From: Motacilla alba alba
Lineage: Eukaryota; Chordata; Aves; Passeriformes; Motacillidae
Assembly (NCBI RefSeq): GCF_015832195.1
Contig: NC_052017.1
Location: 46,143,652-46,207,651, forward strand
Reading direction: 5' to 3'
Length of the DNA: 64,000 nt
Shown: one piece after another, positions 12,625-25,690 of the stretch
How positions within the stretch are numbered: position 1 is the stretch's first letter
How the letters are laid out: the number at the start of each line of letters is the position of its first letter
The notes under the pieces: generated by a model
The model's input: only the letters and a program-made list of their open reading frames with translations
Told to the model about the DNA's origin: nothing
Database searches by the model: none
Made by a program: the position numbers and the translations under genes

Positions 12625-13907
12625 GTGTGAAAGGGATTTGGTTTTCCCTTTCCTTGCTTTTTACAATTTTTTATTTTTAATTGGAGCTTGCTTGTGACCC
12701 TTAGAGTGAAAAGAAGACATTCTCTCTGCTTCCCTTCAGCTTCATTGTACACGGGGAGCCACAAAAACATTTTCTTGCTGAACATTGACATTCAAAACTT
12801 TCCCAGCCTTGTATCATGTAAGCCTGGCCAGTATGGTTGACCGGAAAAGGAAGGAAACTCTTGGAGGTCCTGACTGGAGGTTCAACCAGCTGATTAGGAA
12901 GCAACATGCCAAAACTTTGAACAGAGTGTAATAACTGTTGACTTAGTGTTAAAGAAATTACGACAGACCACTTAGTGTTAAAAATTGCTGACAGAAAGCA
13001 AATATTTTTGTCACATTCTTTTGCCCCTACCTTGGTGGGAAGAGAAAGAAGTAGAGGAAAATAGGAAGGACAAAATAATATTCCATTGCAGAGAAATGAT
13101 GAAAAGGTTATGTTTGCATCTTAGCAATTCATTTCAAGATTGATGCCTAGCTGGAGGGTAGCTGTTGACTTATGGCAGTATTTGACTGCAGCACTGAATT
13201 TATGTTACTTGGCAACAGTAACACACATTAAGTAGGAATGCAGCACACCTCCTTGGCTGGGCCAGCCTGCATCCCTTTAATCATGCACACCAGCATGTGA
13301 GACAGGTTGGAGCTGTGGCTTCTGCCAAATTCCTAGTAAAATTTAAGTGCAGATGTCTCTCACAAAATTAAAGGTTATTTTAACTATATTTATAGTCCAA
13401 AAATGCTTGCCGTAACACAGGGAGAACCCTTACTTTTCTTTCAAGGACGTGAAATGCTTAGCACATCCTAGCTTATAATGTCTCTCTGCAGGGCGCAAGG
13501 CACTGAACTACCCAAACTCTCAGGATACAGCTGACCTTTCATGTGCTTTTGCCATCTTAGAGGAATTTGTCCTTTCCAGTGCAGCTGAGGAGGGAAATGT
13601 TTCTCACAGTGTTAAGGGACACTCATAGATGTATAAAGAAAGTCACATAAAAAAGAAAAATAACTCTAATTAAGAATAGCTGATGTTTACCAGTTTGTTC
13701 AATGAATTTTCCTATTTTTATGTTGGACCAATTTGCTTAGGTCCTATATTTTTTAATTTGTTACCCAAAACAACAAACAGCAAGCAAGCTAAACTTTAGA
13801 ACACCAAGGATTAACAGGTACTGCTCAGAGCAAAAAGGAGAAAATGAGTCCCATGCATCTCTAGATGAAAGCAGGTAGAGCAGGATCCCTCCACTCATCT
13901 CTCTGCC
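12625..13907. other. Intergenic, no gene recognised
   Basis: Unique sequence between two LTRs. No exon, RNA gene or repeat is recognised. Confidence 0.5.
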
Positions 13908-14580
13908 TGTGATGGGTTGACCTTGGCTGGCTGTCATTTGCCCACCAAGCTGCTCACTTGTCCCAATGCTCAGAAGAACAGAAGGAAAAAATGAGATGAA
14001 GAAACACCTGGGTTGAGATAAGGACAAGGATGTCACTTATCAATCACTCTCATGGGTGACTCACCTTGGGGAATAGCAATTTAATTTAATGTCAGTTAAT
14101 AACAAAGAAGAATAATGAGAAATTAAACATAAATACCTTCCCTCCCACTCCCCACCTCAGTCTTCCCAGGCTCAACTTCAGTCCTGACTCTTCCACCTCC
14201 CCTTCACTCCCCAAGTGTCCCATGGGAATGGGGAATGGGGACTGTAGTCTGTTGACCACAACTCTTCTCTCCTCCTTCTCCTTCCTCCTCTCATAGGAAC
14301 CATGTAGGGTTCCACCTATGGGAGACAAACCTTCATCACCGTGGGTTCTTCCCACAGGCTCCAGTGCTTCAAGAAGTTCTCTAGCATGGAGCATTTCTAG
14401 ACGTCCTGTTCTTTGGGAATGGACTGCTCCAGCGTGGTGGGTCCCCTATGGGCCACAAGTCCTGCCAGAATGGTCTCTGAGTAGTCTTTAGAAACAGTCC
14501 TGGGAGAGGTGTTGCAGCCATGTGCCCTTCTGGCTCCCTGCCATTGGCGGAAAAAAGCTGCCTGGAAGGACAAATAAGTT
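13908..14580 (-). mobile_element. Truncated ERV LTR (second family)
   Basis: The + strand begins TGTGATGGGTTGACCTTGGC, which I recognise as the antisense end of a frequent avian LTR. It continues with matching blocks: GGGTTGAGATAAGGACAAGG near 14010, CACTCTCATGGGTGACTCACC near 14045, a T-rich AATTTAATTTAATG block near 14080 and repeated 'CCAGCGTGGTGGGTCCC' / 'AGTCCTGCCAG' blocks between 14300 and 14480. The element would be transcribed on the minus strand, and its U3 side (right) is truncated. No paired LTR or internal sequence is seen. Confidence 0.6.
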
Positions 14581-15379
14581 GCATCCGACACTTCAGATTA
14601 GTTCAGTGTGGTGTTTAGAGCTGTGTAAAAAGATGCCCTCTTGAATAGAAGAGGAGATAAAATTCAGGAGCTTTAAGCAGGGGCAATTTCAGCAGCTGAG
14701 TGTATCCATGCCAGAGATTTAAAAGGAGTAGCCAGAGAAAATAAACACCCAAGAAACTTCCACATGTGGAAGAGAGGGGGTATCTCACCTCTCAGACAAA
14801 CCTCATTTGAAACATGTGAAAACTATTTAGCAGAGTTGCAACCTAAAAGAGGAGGAGAACTGCAGTTGAAATGGAGCAAGGAGTCAGAGCATTAACATTT
14901 CTCTCTTGTGCCATTGATTGAACAAACATATAAATAAACTACATTCTGACAGATTGGCTTACGGCAGTGGATTTAGAGGAAATGGAAAAGGAGAGAATCA
15001 TGACAAAACATTTATTTTGCATTTGCTTTGCAAAACAAGAAAACCATGAAGCAGTTTAATAAAACATAGTTTCCATTATAATTAACTTAGCTTAATTTGC
15101 ATTACAATACAGTGCAGCTTGAACACTCTGCATATATCCTAAAGATTTCATGAGACAATCAGCTTTTAATCAGCTAAGGTATAAAGCTCTACAGTTACAC
15201 TGAACCAAAGCTACATTGCCAAGGCCACTCAGTGGAAGTTTTCTGAATGTCATTCCTATTACTCATTCATTAAAAAGCATTGGCTTTCATTAGAAGCAGG
15301 ATTGAGCAGAGCACTTCAAAAACCAGAAACCTGATGATTCAATCTGAGGGATCAAAGTATCAGAATTTCTCAAGCTTTG

Positions 15380-15415
15380 CTTGCATTATCTCAACAAAAG
15401 TTGAGATAATGCAAG
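15380..15415. repeat. Perfect inverted repeat (16-bp arms, AAAA loop)
   Basis: CTTGCATTATCTCAAC at 15380-15395 is followed by AAAA and by its exact reverse complement at 15400-15415. All 16 pairs match. The adjacent pair 15379/15416 would be G-T. A perfect stem this long is unexpected by chance in unique sequence. The 4-nt loop is too tight for a usual microRNA precursor, so a replication template switch or fold-back event is the simplest source. Confidence 0.95.
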
Positions 15416-16755
15416 TTTAGTTTAGAAAATCAACACTTTAAAATTTTATTTTCTTTTTTTCAAACAAAGAAGAAATATTTGTGGTTAAATTCTGGGTGTT
15501 TGACCCTAAGAAGAATCTCATCAAATAAAATAATAGGAGCAAGACAACTGCTGTGACATATTAGGTTTAAAAAGCATTAGCACCTCAAGTTAACCAGGAA
15601 CACAGTGAGAAACAGAAAAGAGGGGAAAACCAAAATGCCTCCCAAAATGAATATAATAGTAAAAACCTGACAATAAAAGGTGTTTCTTGAATATGTTCTC
15701 AATCTAACACAGCTGGTAGAAAAAAACTCTGTTTGAAAAAATATTGGAAATATGATGTGATTAGACAGAATCCATGTGGGTATTTTTTGCTTCTTTTCTG
15801 CAGAAGGGTATTGCTATGTAGGTTTACCTTACCTTAAAATGATCTCTAGTTTGAAGCTTCTAAGTAAAAAGACTGGCTACTGGTTAGAAAAACTACTGGA
15901 AAGATGATGCTTCATGATATTAGATTTAGATTCAATTTTGAAGTTATGACTAGATAGCTTTTAAATTAATGGAAAAATGCCAATCTATTTTTAAAATATA
16001 CTGCCTTTTTCTGATAATACTGTTTTCACTGTGCACTTTCTTACTCTCTGGCTGACTTCTCAGAAAGGAATAGATTAGAAGAGGAGAATGGAAGCTGAAT
16101 AACAGTACATCTTGTTCTTTGGGAAAGATCAGTGAACAAACAGTTATAGACTAGCTACAAGGATAGGGAGAGAAATACTATCAGGATTGTGCAAAAATCT
16201 ATAGCAAAATGAAAACAGTTTAAGAAATGTTATAAAATTAATCAAACTTTTTATCTTCTTTTTTTAATTTTTGCTAGGTAATAGTTTATAATTGGAAAAT
16301 TATTTATTATGGTGATGATTGGGCACCAACAGAAAGCAGCACAATGTGCTGGTGAAGTGACAGTGCTGCTGTTGTGTTTCTGGGCAAATTAAAGGTCTTT
16401 GATGGAGAGCTCTGCAGATTATGCAGTTGGTGTGAGTTCTGGGAAAGCAAAATCATACTGAAGTTGTCTTTCCCTGCTCAAAACCCTGTACCTGCCTACT
16501 TGCAGTGCTCTTGTGGAAACCTCTCTTTGGCCGCCAGCAACTGTGTAACAGTGGCATGGTGGCAGGGCAAGGGTTAAGAGGTAGGACTTTCTGATGTCCA
16601 TGCTGAGATGCTTCACAGTTTCAAAGCTGAGATGCCTTTCACAGCTGTCCAAGTACAGAAAAGATTCCCTGTCTCATCAGAGGAAGTGTTATGTCAGAAA
16701 TGTGCAGTAAATGGACTGAGTGGAGGTAGAGGAGAGAATCTATGACAGGCACAGT

Positions 16756-16793
16756 TTTATCTGTTAAGAGTACATTTATCTGTTAAGAGTACA
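16756..16793. repeat. 19-bp tandem duplication (two copies)
   Basis: TTTATCTGTTAAGAGTACA occurs twice head to tail with no differences, which points to a recent slippage-type duplication. Confidence 0.95.
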
Positions 16794-19700
16794 TTAAGTG
16801 GTATTAAAAGGTGCTTCCAAATATTTTAATGGTGGGTTTTGTTGGATTTCTTGGATGGTTAATTAATATCTCTCTCTACTGTTTTAAATTCAAATAGTGT
16901 GTTGATTGTAGATGGAGACATTAAGGAAGATATATACGTGTAAAACCCAGTGAAAAAAAATGTATCCATGTGTGTCTAAAACCATTTCCATGACCAGCAC
17001 TAGAAAATATGCTGTTTTTTTCAGGATGGAATTGTCACCCTACTGAATTTATTGGGAAGTTTTCCATATATTTCAGAAGGCCCTTTAGCTTTTTTTTTTT
17101 GTTGTTGTGGATAGAAGGTAATTAATATTTTAATTCTAGTTGTCCTATGAGATGCAGGTTAAAAAAAAAAAAAAGAAAAAAGAAAAAATCCAGATCCTTA
17201 CCCATTAAAAGATCCAGAAGAAGGATGAGGCAGTTTGCATTAAGAAAGAAGACCTAGATGGTGTCATGGATTAAAATAGCTTTTTTTTTTTTTTGAAAGG
17301 AGGAAACAAAATCATTATGAAAGTGATTCTGGGTAGCATAAAACACATGTTCAAAGATGGAGGATTTTCTTATAGAATTTACAGCTTGGATACGAACCTG
17401 GAAGTTTCCTCTATTTAGATGTGACCCAGCATGTGAATGGAAAAGCTCTAAATTGAGTAGATTTGAAGTGAATTGCTAAAGATGGAAGAGGAATTAGGAA
17501 AGCACGTCCCTTTCAGTGCAAGACAGAGAAATTCAATAAATAAGGATTACTAGCCTGTCATATTTTTGCTATCAGCAACATTCCCTCTAAAAATCAAACA
17601 GTTCTATAATGATCTCTAATATTTCTGTGCTGCTTCTGGGTGAAAACTGTCAAATACGTACATAGGTTGCAACATTTAAATAAAATGGCACCACATTTAA
17701 AATGTATCCTGAGGTAAACTTGAAGAAAATTACAATAATGTTCTTCATATTGGAAAATAAAATACTATTTATTAAATTAAAATCAGATGCAAAAGGTATA
17801 TCCTACTTGCAGGAAGGTCAACTGCTGAGAACAGTGTCACTTCACCTAGGTAATTTCAATCCTATTAGGACTGTCTAGCACAGACCATTTTTAAAGCTCA
17901 GTATGAAAAATTAATGGGTGGTAAAAAAGCCCCAGATGAGGGCACAGCAAATCTCATTGTCTTCTCTTTGCAGTGTGCTGTTGTGTGCAGCTGTTCAGAG
18001 CATGTAAAAATAGCTACCGTGCCGTGTTGTGTTGTACATCACTTCTGTTGCGTCGTTGTAATGGGCTGATCAAAGCACCAACTGGTGGAGAGGTAATGTC
18101 TGGTAGCTGAAGTGTGAACCTTTCTGTTCATTGCAGCAGCTCTTCAGAATGCTGCACTGGGTTCTTTCCAGGGTTGCACACAAGGCTGTGGGCTTTGGTG
18201 GCCAAAGTCCTGTAGATTCGCGCACTGAATGAAGAAAATTTTGAGGAAATAATTTTAAAATTTGACTTGTTGTAATTGCAGCTGGAATGAGTTAACTAGA
18301 GAAGTACCTAGCATAGAGCAGATCTGCAAAATTGCCCTGAATGTATTGGTCTTTAGCAAATTTTTCACAGAAAACTGAAAACTTGCTAATCCTGCAACTA
18401 CTTGGTCTTTATTGTTCTTTTACATCAAGATCACTGATTTCCGCTGATAATGGAATAGTAGCCTAAAAAACCTTCTGAAATGAATTTAATATAAATTGTA
18501 GGAAAAGCTGCCCACAGAAATCTTACTTAGAGCCTAATTCTGCTCCGATATACACATTGTTCTGGCATCCTTAGGTGTTGTGTCTTAGAGGGGAAAAGGT
18601 TGTTCATTTCATATTACTTACGCAGAGCAGGATGCACTTTCCTTAATTGCAACCTGAACAGAAAGGTAATTGCAAACATTTTCAGGCAGGCTTGTGAAGA
18701 TCGTAGTTTTTGTTCCCTTTTAAACTTCACTGAGTTTAAGGAATTCACATATACCTGTGTTCTTCAACTTCTAAGGGATCAGTGGGAGTACTAAGCAAAG
18801 CAAAGCTATCAGCAGAGGCTGAAATTCACTGAAGACAGTACACAGCTTCACTTGGAAACTTTTATGGGGTCTTCAAACTGAAAAATACCAGTGACTTACA
18901 TCAAAGACCAGAAAACATTTTCTCCTTCTGGCCATTTCTCATTTGATTCATAGAGTTCTGCTTTATTTCTGTGCGAAGGAGGCTGCGTGCTCAGATTCAT
19001 TATATAACTGAGTCTGAAACTCATTTTATGACTCACACTTTGATGCTGACCTCTGCAGCTGCTTGGATTCTCAGCATTTAAAGAGGGAGTATAAGTCAAA
19101 AGGCTTTCATTGCAAAGATGCTGTCACATTATTATAGACTCAGGCTGAAACTAATTTAATGAATGAGGATGCTCTCTGTATCACAGATTGCTTCCCACGG
19201 TCAGATACATCACCTTACATCACCAAAGACCAGCAGCAGCTGCTAGTTTTGCCAAGCTAAAACTTATATATCCATATGTATGTATATGAAAATGGCAAGG
19301 AAACCCCTATGGTCCCTCTTGATCAGAGAGCAGGCCTCCAGTAACACACAGGAGGTGCTTTTGCACTTGTCTTAATAAATGGAAATTACCTAGTGGCTGT
19401 GGAGGCCTGTCAAGTTATCTACGGGAAATATCTCAGCCTGTGCCAGCCCTGTGGGGTATTTTGTAGACTCCAGGACATCTAGGCAGCTGATTCGTACTGC
19501 TGAGGTGATAAAAATGTGTACATCATTAAGGGGTACTCTGAAGAGCCACAACTCTCCAAGAACAAAGTAGCATCTGTCTCTTCAGTCTGGCATAAAGAAA
19601 CTAGAATGATTTTTCCTCCATTTTCCTTTCTCTATTACTTTCTTCTTAAATTTTACCCTGGAATTAGAAAAAAAAAAGCCCTACAAAAAATGGATGAACC

Positions 19701-22700
19701 ACATGTCAAGAGACATGTCTCCTATCCTCATGGCAAGAAAAATTTATTCCTAAACCCTTCCTGATGGATGTTTTATTAGCTGACTTAGAAAAACCCCTGG
19801 GATGGGCTTACATTACATCCCCAGGCCACCTGTCTCAGATATTTCCATTGCCTTATAACTAGAGAATTTTTTTTGTCCCTGATATCCACCCTAATCATTG
19901 CTGCAATTTGTGTCCCTCATGTCATATCCCTTCCCATGCTGATGGATTTGAAGACTGGTTCTGTGTCTTTCTTCACTCACTTCCTCTCCTGATTAAACTG
20001 TTCTTTTATGTCTTTGCATAGGCCACATGCCCTAAGATTCTGATCATTTTTACTATTACAGTTTTTTGTCTTAAATCAGTGAAAAAGTAATTATTGTATA
20101 AAACAATCGTGCCAAATATTGTAAAGACCAGATCCTCATAGCTTGATGAACAAAGCTTTTTTAATGAAAGTGATGATTATGGAGAACTCTTAGAGAATCT
20201 AAGATTGACACTTAAATGTTATTTAAGGCAATACAAATGCATGCACACACACAATACACATGAAGAATTACACACATATGAAAATCACAGGCAGTCTGCA
20301 AAGATAGAGACCGAATGTATAAATTCAATGTTTCATTCCTGACTGTCTTGAATTGTTGCCCTAGAAAGGCAAGAAAATGATGGGTAAAGAAGAACGGCTT
20401 ATCTGTAACAGCTCTTAGATATATTTAAGTCTCCTAAAGCAGTTTTTTATGAGCAAAAGCACTTTACTGGAAGGTGAAAAATGAATGCTTACAGGAATGC
20501 CACTTATGCAATCTGAAAGGAATGCTAATAGAGTTTATTTTGTCAGTGATATTTGTTGTTATCAACTGAGATGTGCCTTTGTGTTTGATGGCTTTATGAA
20601 TTTCCCTGAAAACATTATTTATCCTGTAGACTTGGATGGAAGTCACCATAAATGTCATCCTCCTTTAGATCCTGACTCTTCAGAACATTTAAGAACATAA
20701 TTTTGAATAAAAGTTCACTACTTCAGTAAGAAACAAATATGTTCTTAGCATTAAGCACATTTTAAAGGACTTCTGCTAAATCACAGTGTTATTTTCAGGT
20801 AGTTTCATTTTCTTTAGCATTCAATGATTCAGTGTTGTATGATTTATTGCTTGCTACAATGCATCTTTCATCACTAGCTTTCCTGCTCCTTTGTTGTTCA
20901 GATGTGCATTGCTGCTATAAATAATGCTGTTGTGTGAATATGAAAAAAGAGTTTCCTCCAGCAACTATCATTGTATGCTGCCACAAAGTTTGTGAAGGTT
21001 AAAGATTAATGCTTAAATAAGGTACTTAATACTGTTCACATTATATATCATATATCTTCCATGCACTGGCATTATTTTTTCCTCTTTTGCTAAGGGAAGA
21101 TGTGTTATTGAATAATGATGGTTGCAATAGCTACTTGAAAACACTGAACAGTTGTTTTATAGCTGCAAATGATTCAGGCCTTTAAAGTTTGGACCATTTA
21201 CTGAAGAGATGATGGGCTTGTCTTGCTTTACTCCTGTCTATTACATAGATTTTCTGGATGGAGAATTCATCTTGCTGTGTGCTAATGCTCTGATGCTTAC
21301 CTACACCTAAAGGAGGGGCTGTAAATTTAAGTTTCTTGCAGCTGAGAATATGTAAATGTAGATGAGGTTTAAGCAGCATGAAAAAGTGCTCAGTTAGCTC
21401 AAGTTTTCTGTCATTTTGTTTGTTGACTTTTAAAATCTTTGCTCTAAGCACCTATGTCTTCTGTAACAAACCACATGGATCTTACCTGCTGAAATCAGTG
21501 CTCTCTGCTCTCCTAGCTGGGAGTCACATGGGCTGATGGAGAACAGCAGTGCAAAATCCTCTTGTGAGCTCATAATTGCTCTGACAAAGCCAGCTTATTG
21601 CTGCACTGAGTAGGATGTATAGATGAGAAGATGTTTTCAGCAAATCCCTGATAGGAGGTTTAGGAGACCCTGCCTTTTATGGCATTGACATCTAATGGAC
21701 AGTAAAAAGAATCATTACTGAATGACAGGCAGAGCTTGACAAAACAGCTGCCAGTATATAGGAGGTACAATTCTCTTTTATTAAAAGACAGTGATTTATT
21801 TGAAGTACTGGATCTCACACACATCAGGCTTAGTGTGTATTTCCTGAATCCCAGGCAGTTCCAGCAGAACCACGCCAGAGCTTGCAGTGTCTCTCTTTGA
21901 GTTCAGGAAATCGAAAGCTCATTAACTTTTGGCTCTCAACAGACAGCTGCTCACTGAAGAGCCCTGTTAGATCTTTGGCTTGTCAATTTGTACAAGAGTT
22001 TGGAAACAGGAAGTGGAAGAATAGGCACTTGAGGAGTGAAGGGAAGAAAGTTTCCATGAGCTAGAAATCCTGCTTTTTATCTTCCTCCATTTCTAGCTAG
22101 GATAATGAAACATGTCTGTGCAGCAGCTGAAAATACTTGAAGGTGCAGGTATGCCCATAGATACAAGACAGTGGAAAATTCAATGATATGGGAGGACTAG
22201 GTGTGCAGTAGAGTGACATACTGTGGTGAGCTTTATGTAATTTGTCAGCTATGTCCTTCTTTCAGCTTTTGGCTGGAACCATCTGGAACCACCAGGATCA
22301 GTATATCGGTAACCAGTAATCACCTTGAGAAACCCACCCCACTGTCTTCTGCATCTCTGGGGTATTTTCTGGTTCCAATGAGCAGCAGGTAGGGCTTCTG
22401 TTGGAGATACTGAGGATGAGTGCTGTTGCTGATTTTTAAACATCAGCAGAGATAGTTGTCCTTTATCTTTTTCACAGGAAAACTCATGGAATACCTGCTC
22501 TTCCTGCTGTCACTGATGGTCTGTCAAGCCTGTATTAGCTTTTCAAAACAACCCATCAATGTTTAGCTGGTTTTTATATGCTGGATTTGTCCTCAAAATT
22601 CCACCTGAGTTTGAAAACAAGCATGATGCCTCACACATAGGGAGTAGCTGATTTATTGCCTTTTAAAATGCAGACCCTGTACTGTGTGCTTAATTTTCAG

Positions 22701-24519
22701 AGAATGCATGGAGTTAAAGTGGTCTTTGGAAAGCCATCTGGAGGGAAAAAAGTGTCATGATACTGCAAAATGCTAGAAACTGATCACCCACTTGCAAGCT
22801 GCTGTATCCAATGTTTCATATACCTGATTGTGGTAGCAGGCTTCTGACAAAGTTGGTTTTGGTAGCATCAATATACTTTACAATAAAGGCAGGCCATAGG
22901 ACAGCTGTGTCTATTGATTTTTTAAATCTAATAATGGCACAATGATTGTGCACAAATGAAATTTCATCTTGTTTCTTCAGGTTAGGGAACAAACTAAATT
23001 TTCACTGTGAAATGGGGAAAAAAAGTCACATTTTCTTTGGTCTTCAGAAGAAAGGTAGGTGTCAAGAGGTGTGAAGCTTCATTTTAAAATCATGCTAGTC
23101 ACAAGCAGCCTTTTTCCCACTGCACACGTGTCACGGATACACCAGGGCAAGCTTGACAATTCACGTCCTTCAGTGGATTTAGTTTGTTTGCTCCTGCAAG
23201 CACGTTCCCTGTCCCCAGAGAGTTTCTCCTGCTGCAGCTGAAATCCTGCCATCAGAAATTAAATGCAAATGTGTTAATTAATGAAGAGTCTTTATGAAGT
23301 GAAGTATATCACCAGAGTGTGGCCACTCAGGCAGTGTGGTCACTTGATAACCTGGCTCCACTAGCAGGTATTACCTTGGGTGGCTTTCAGGTTGCTCCAT
23401 GCTGTAAAATTAACTATTGCTCACCTCTTTCCTTTTAATTGCTGGTGTCAAACTGTTGAGTTCACTCTTCCATTTGCAAGGCAGCAGTGAAGGTGCAGAA
23501 ACCACTGATAGCTGAACTCATTATTTATCCACTTTATAGTGTTCAGGAGGGACACTCTGTGGTTTAATGGTCTCTGCTATAAAAAAGCATTTAAAAACTC
23601 AGTCACCACGTTGATGCTGCAGGTAGTGGCCAAAAACCTTAACCTACATGCTATTGGAACTATATCCCTAACTTTGCATGACTCTGTTCCCTCATCTGGG
23701 AAACTTGAGGCTCCTAGGGGACGCCCTGCACTGGAGGTGAGCTGTGTTACGCTTGGGCATAGGGGCTGAGCCCAGGTGAGAAAGGCAGGAGGATGCTCCC
23801 TCTCTGTTACCCAGCTCTTCTTACCACCCACCAACTTCTTACCTGATTGATACCAGGAACAGAGGAGAGGAGGAAATATGTTCTGCCTCTGACCTGAACT
23901 GAAGGGTGTTACACTTAAGTGATGACACCAGATGAGATCTGGGTTCATCTGCAGGCAAACCACTAAGAACCAGTGAGAGGATAATGTGATAAAATCTTAA
24001 TGGTGTTTTTGCTTTCACAAGCAGTGTCCAAATTAGCAGACTTTCAGCTAAAATAACTGCTCATATAAATTTCAACTGCAGCACTTTCTCTGTGGAATAT
24101 TTATTTTTTTTTTTTTATTTTACAAGTTTTGAAACATTATAGTTTCATCTACCTGTAATTAAACTTTAAAAAGCTGTTACCTGACCTAAAGCAACACAGC
24201 TGAAATTTTCTATTTTCATTTCATTATGAGTGAGCTCATACCTCCTGTCCTCATAATTTATTAGCACAGTTCCAAAAAGTAGTGTAGGAGAAAAGGTACA
24301 GAAGGTGAAATGCATACCTAGTCTCAGCAAGACAGCGCTAAGGATATGCTATGATGTGGTACAGGCTCAGGTTAATTTTGGGCAGGTACCACAAAGATTC
24401 CACTGTAACATATTTAATGTAATTGCTGACCTAGTATTGAGTATCTAGAGAGTCTGGGATGAATTAATAAAACTTTTTTTTTCCAATTACAAAAATGGAA
24501 TGAGAAATTGTACATATAT

Positions 24520-24537
24520 ATTATACATATGTATAAT
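24520..24537. repeat. AT-rich 18-bp palindrome
   Basis: ATTATACATATGTATAAT reads the same on both strands, next to a TATATATTATA stretch. It is probably a by-product of alternating AT composition. Confidence 0.9.
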
Positions 24538-25584
24538 TTACTGTTCTGTCTTTGAAGTCTAATCTATTTGATAGTCTGGAACAGTGATTTTAAATTCAGC
24601 TATGCCTAATTATTTGATCTTCTCCTTTGACTCTCTCTTCTTCTCCAAACAGAAGAGATTTATCTTTGGACCATGTTGGGATTTGAACAGAACAAATTAG
24701 ATGTTGAGTGGACTTTTTTTAAGTACAATTAAAATGCAGGACCAAGTAACACTTCCATACCTTTAAGAAAACTTCTTATTACATTAAATATTTAATGCTC
24801 AGACAGTTAATCCATATTAATCTTACAGGACCATGCAGTGACTGTAAAATTGCAGGCCATCAATCCTTTCTTGAGCTCCTTGAATCTATGATAAACATAT
24901 GGGCTAAGATTTTCTTATAAAGTTCGGGCAAACACTGCTTGAAGTTGAGCCATGTTTAAATCAGTAGACCAGATCAACCAAGTCTGTTCCCTGATATACT
25001 ATTTGGAAATTCCTGGAGTGTGCTCATCAGGAGGAGAATCACCTCCTTTTTTTGGCCTTACCCGTGCTCTGCTGCAGGGCAGAGACCTTGACCACTTGAG
25101 CAAGGGACACTGATGCTCATCAAACAGGGCAGCAGAAGTGGACAAGCCTCCGCCTTAGTTTTCATGCACACTGGGACTGAAGAAATGAGACAGATGAAAG
25201 ACAAAAAAAATCCAATTGAGGCCCCAGGTTTTTAAGGACAGAAGCTGTAGAAGAAAATGTGTAAAGTTCTACAGTTGAGCCTTTGTTTTTGTTTGCTTCT
25301 TTTGATCTTACTTTCTGTTTGTCACTCATTGCTTCTTACTTTCCTATACTTCTGGTATGGGCTATGCACCTATTACACAGATGTTGTGTGTTCTGGGGTT
25401 TTATTTTGGTTTGGGGTTTTTGTTTGTTTGCTTGGTTGTGTTTAGGTTTCTTTTAGTTTCTTGTTTTGGGGTTTTTTGTGTGTGTTTTTAATTATTTTTT
25501 TAAAGTAATTATCCAGTCATCGTGTGTCAGTGATTTTCAGTACAGGAAGCTCTGAAATTTAGCCTGGGCAATTTTAAATTTCTA

Positions 25585-25644
<60 letters not shown>

Positions 25645-25690
25645 ATCTATCTATATATACATACACACACACACATATGTATGTATAAAT
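25585..25690. repeat. (CTAT)n / (AC)n compound microsatellite
   Basis: About 15 near-perfect CTAT units are followed by TATATATACATA, a short (AC) run and ATGTATGTA. This compound tetranucleotide-dinucleotide repeat is likely to be length-variable. Confidence 0.95.

Larger units (their letters stand above)
14581..25584. other. Long intergenic stretch, no gene recognised
   Basis: Eleven kilobases of AT-rich sequence. Apart from the hairpin at 15380-15415, a 19-bp tandem duplication at 16756-16793, A/T tracts (17091-17100, 17160-17186, 17281-17294, 24104-24117) and an 18-bp AT-rich palindrome at 24520-24537, I see no exon with convincing domain content and no dispersed repeat I can name. It lies upstream of NPSR1 and could hold distal regulatory elements, but nothing in a single sequence shows that. 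Confidence 0.45.

Noticed and set aside
15380..15415. MicroRNA precursor
   Set aside because: The stem is perfect but only 16 bp and the loop is 4 nt, outside the usual precursor shape. Kept as an inverted repeat only.
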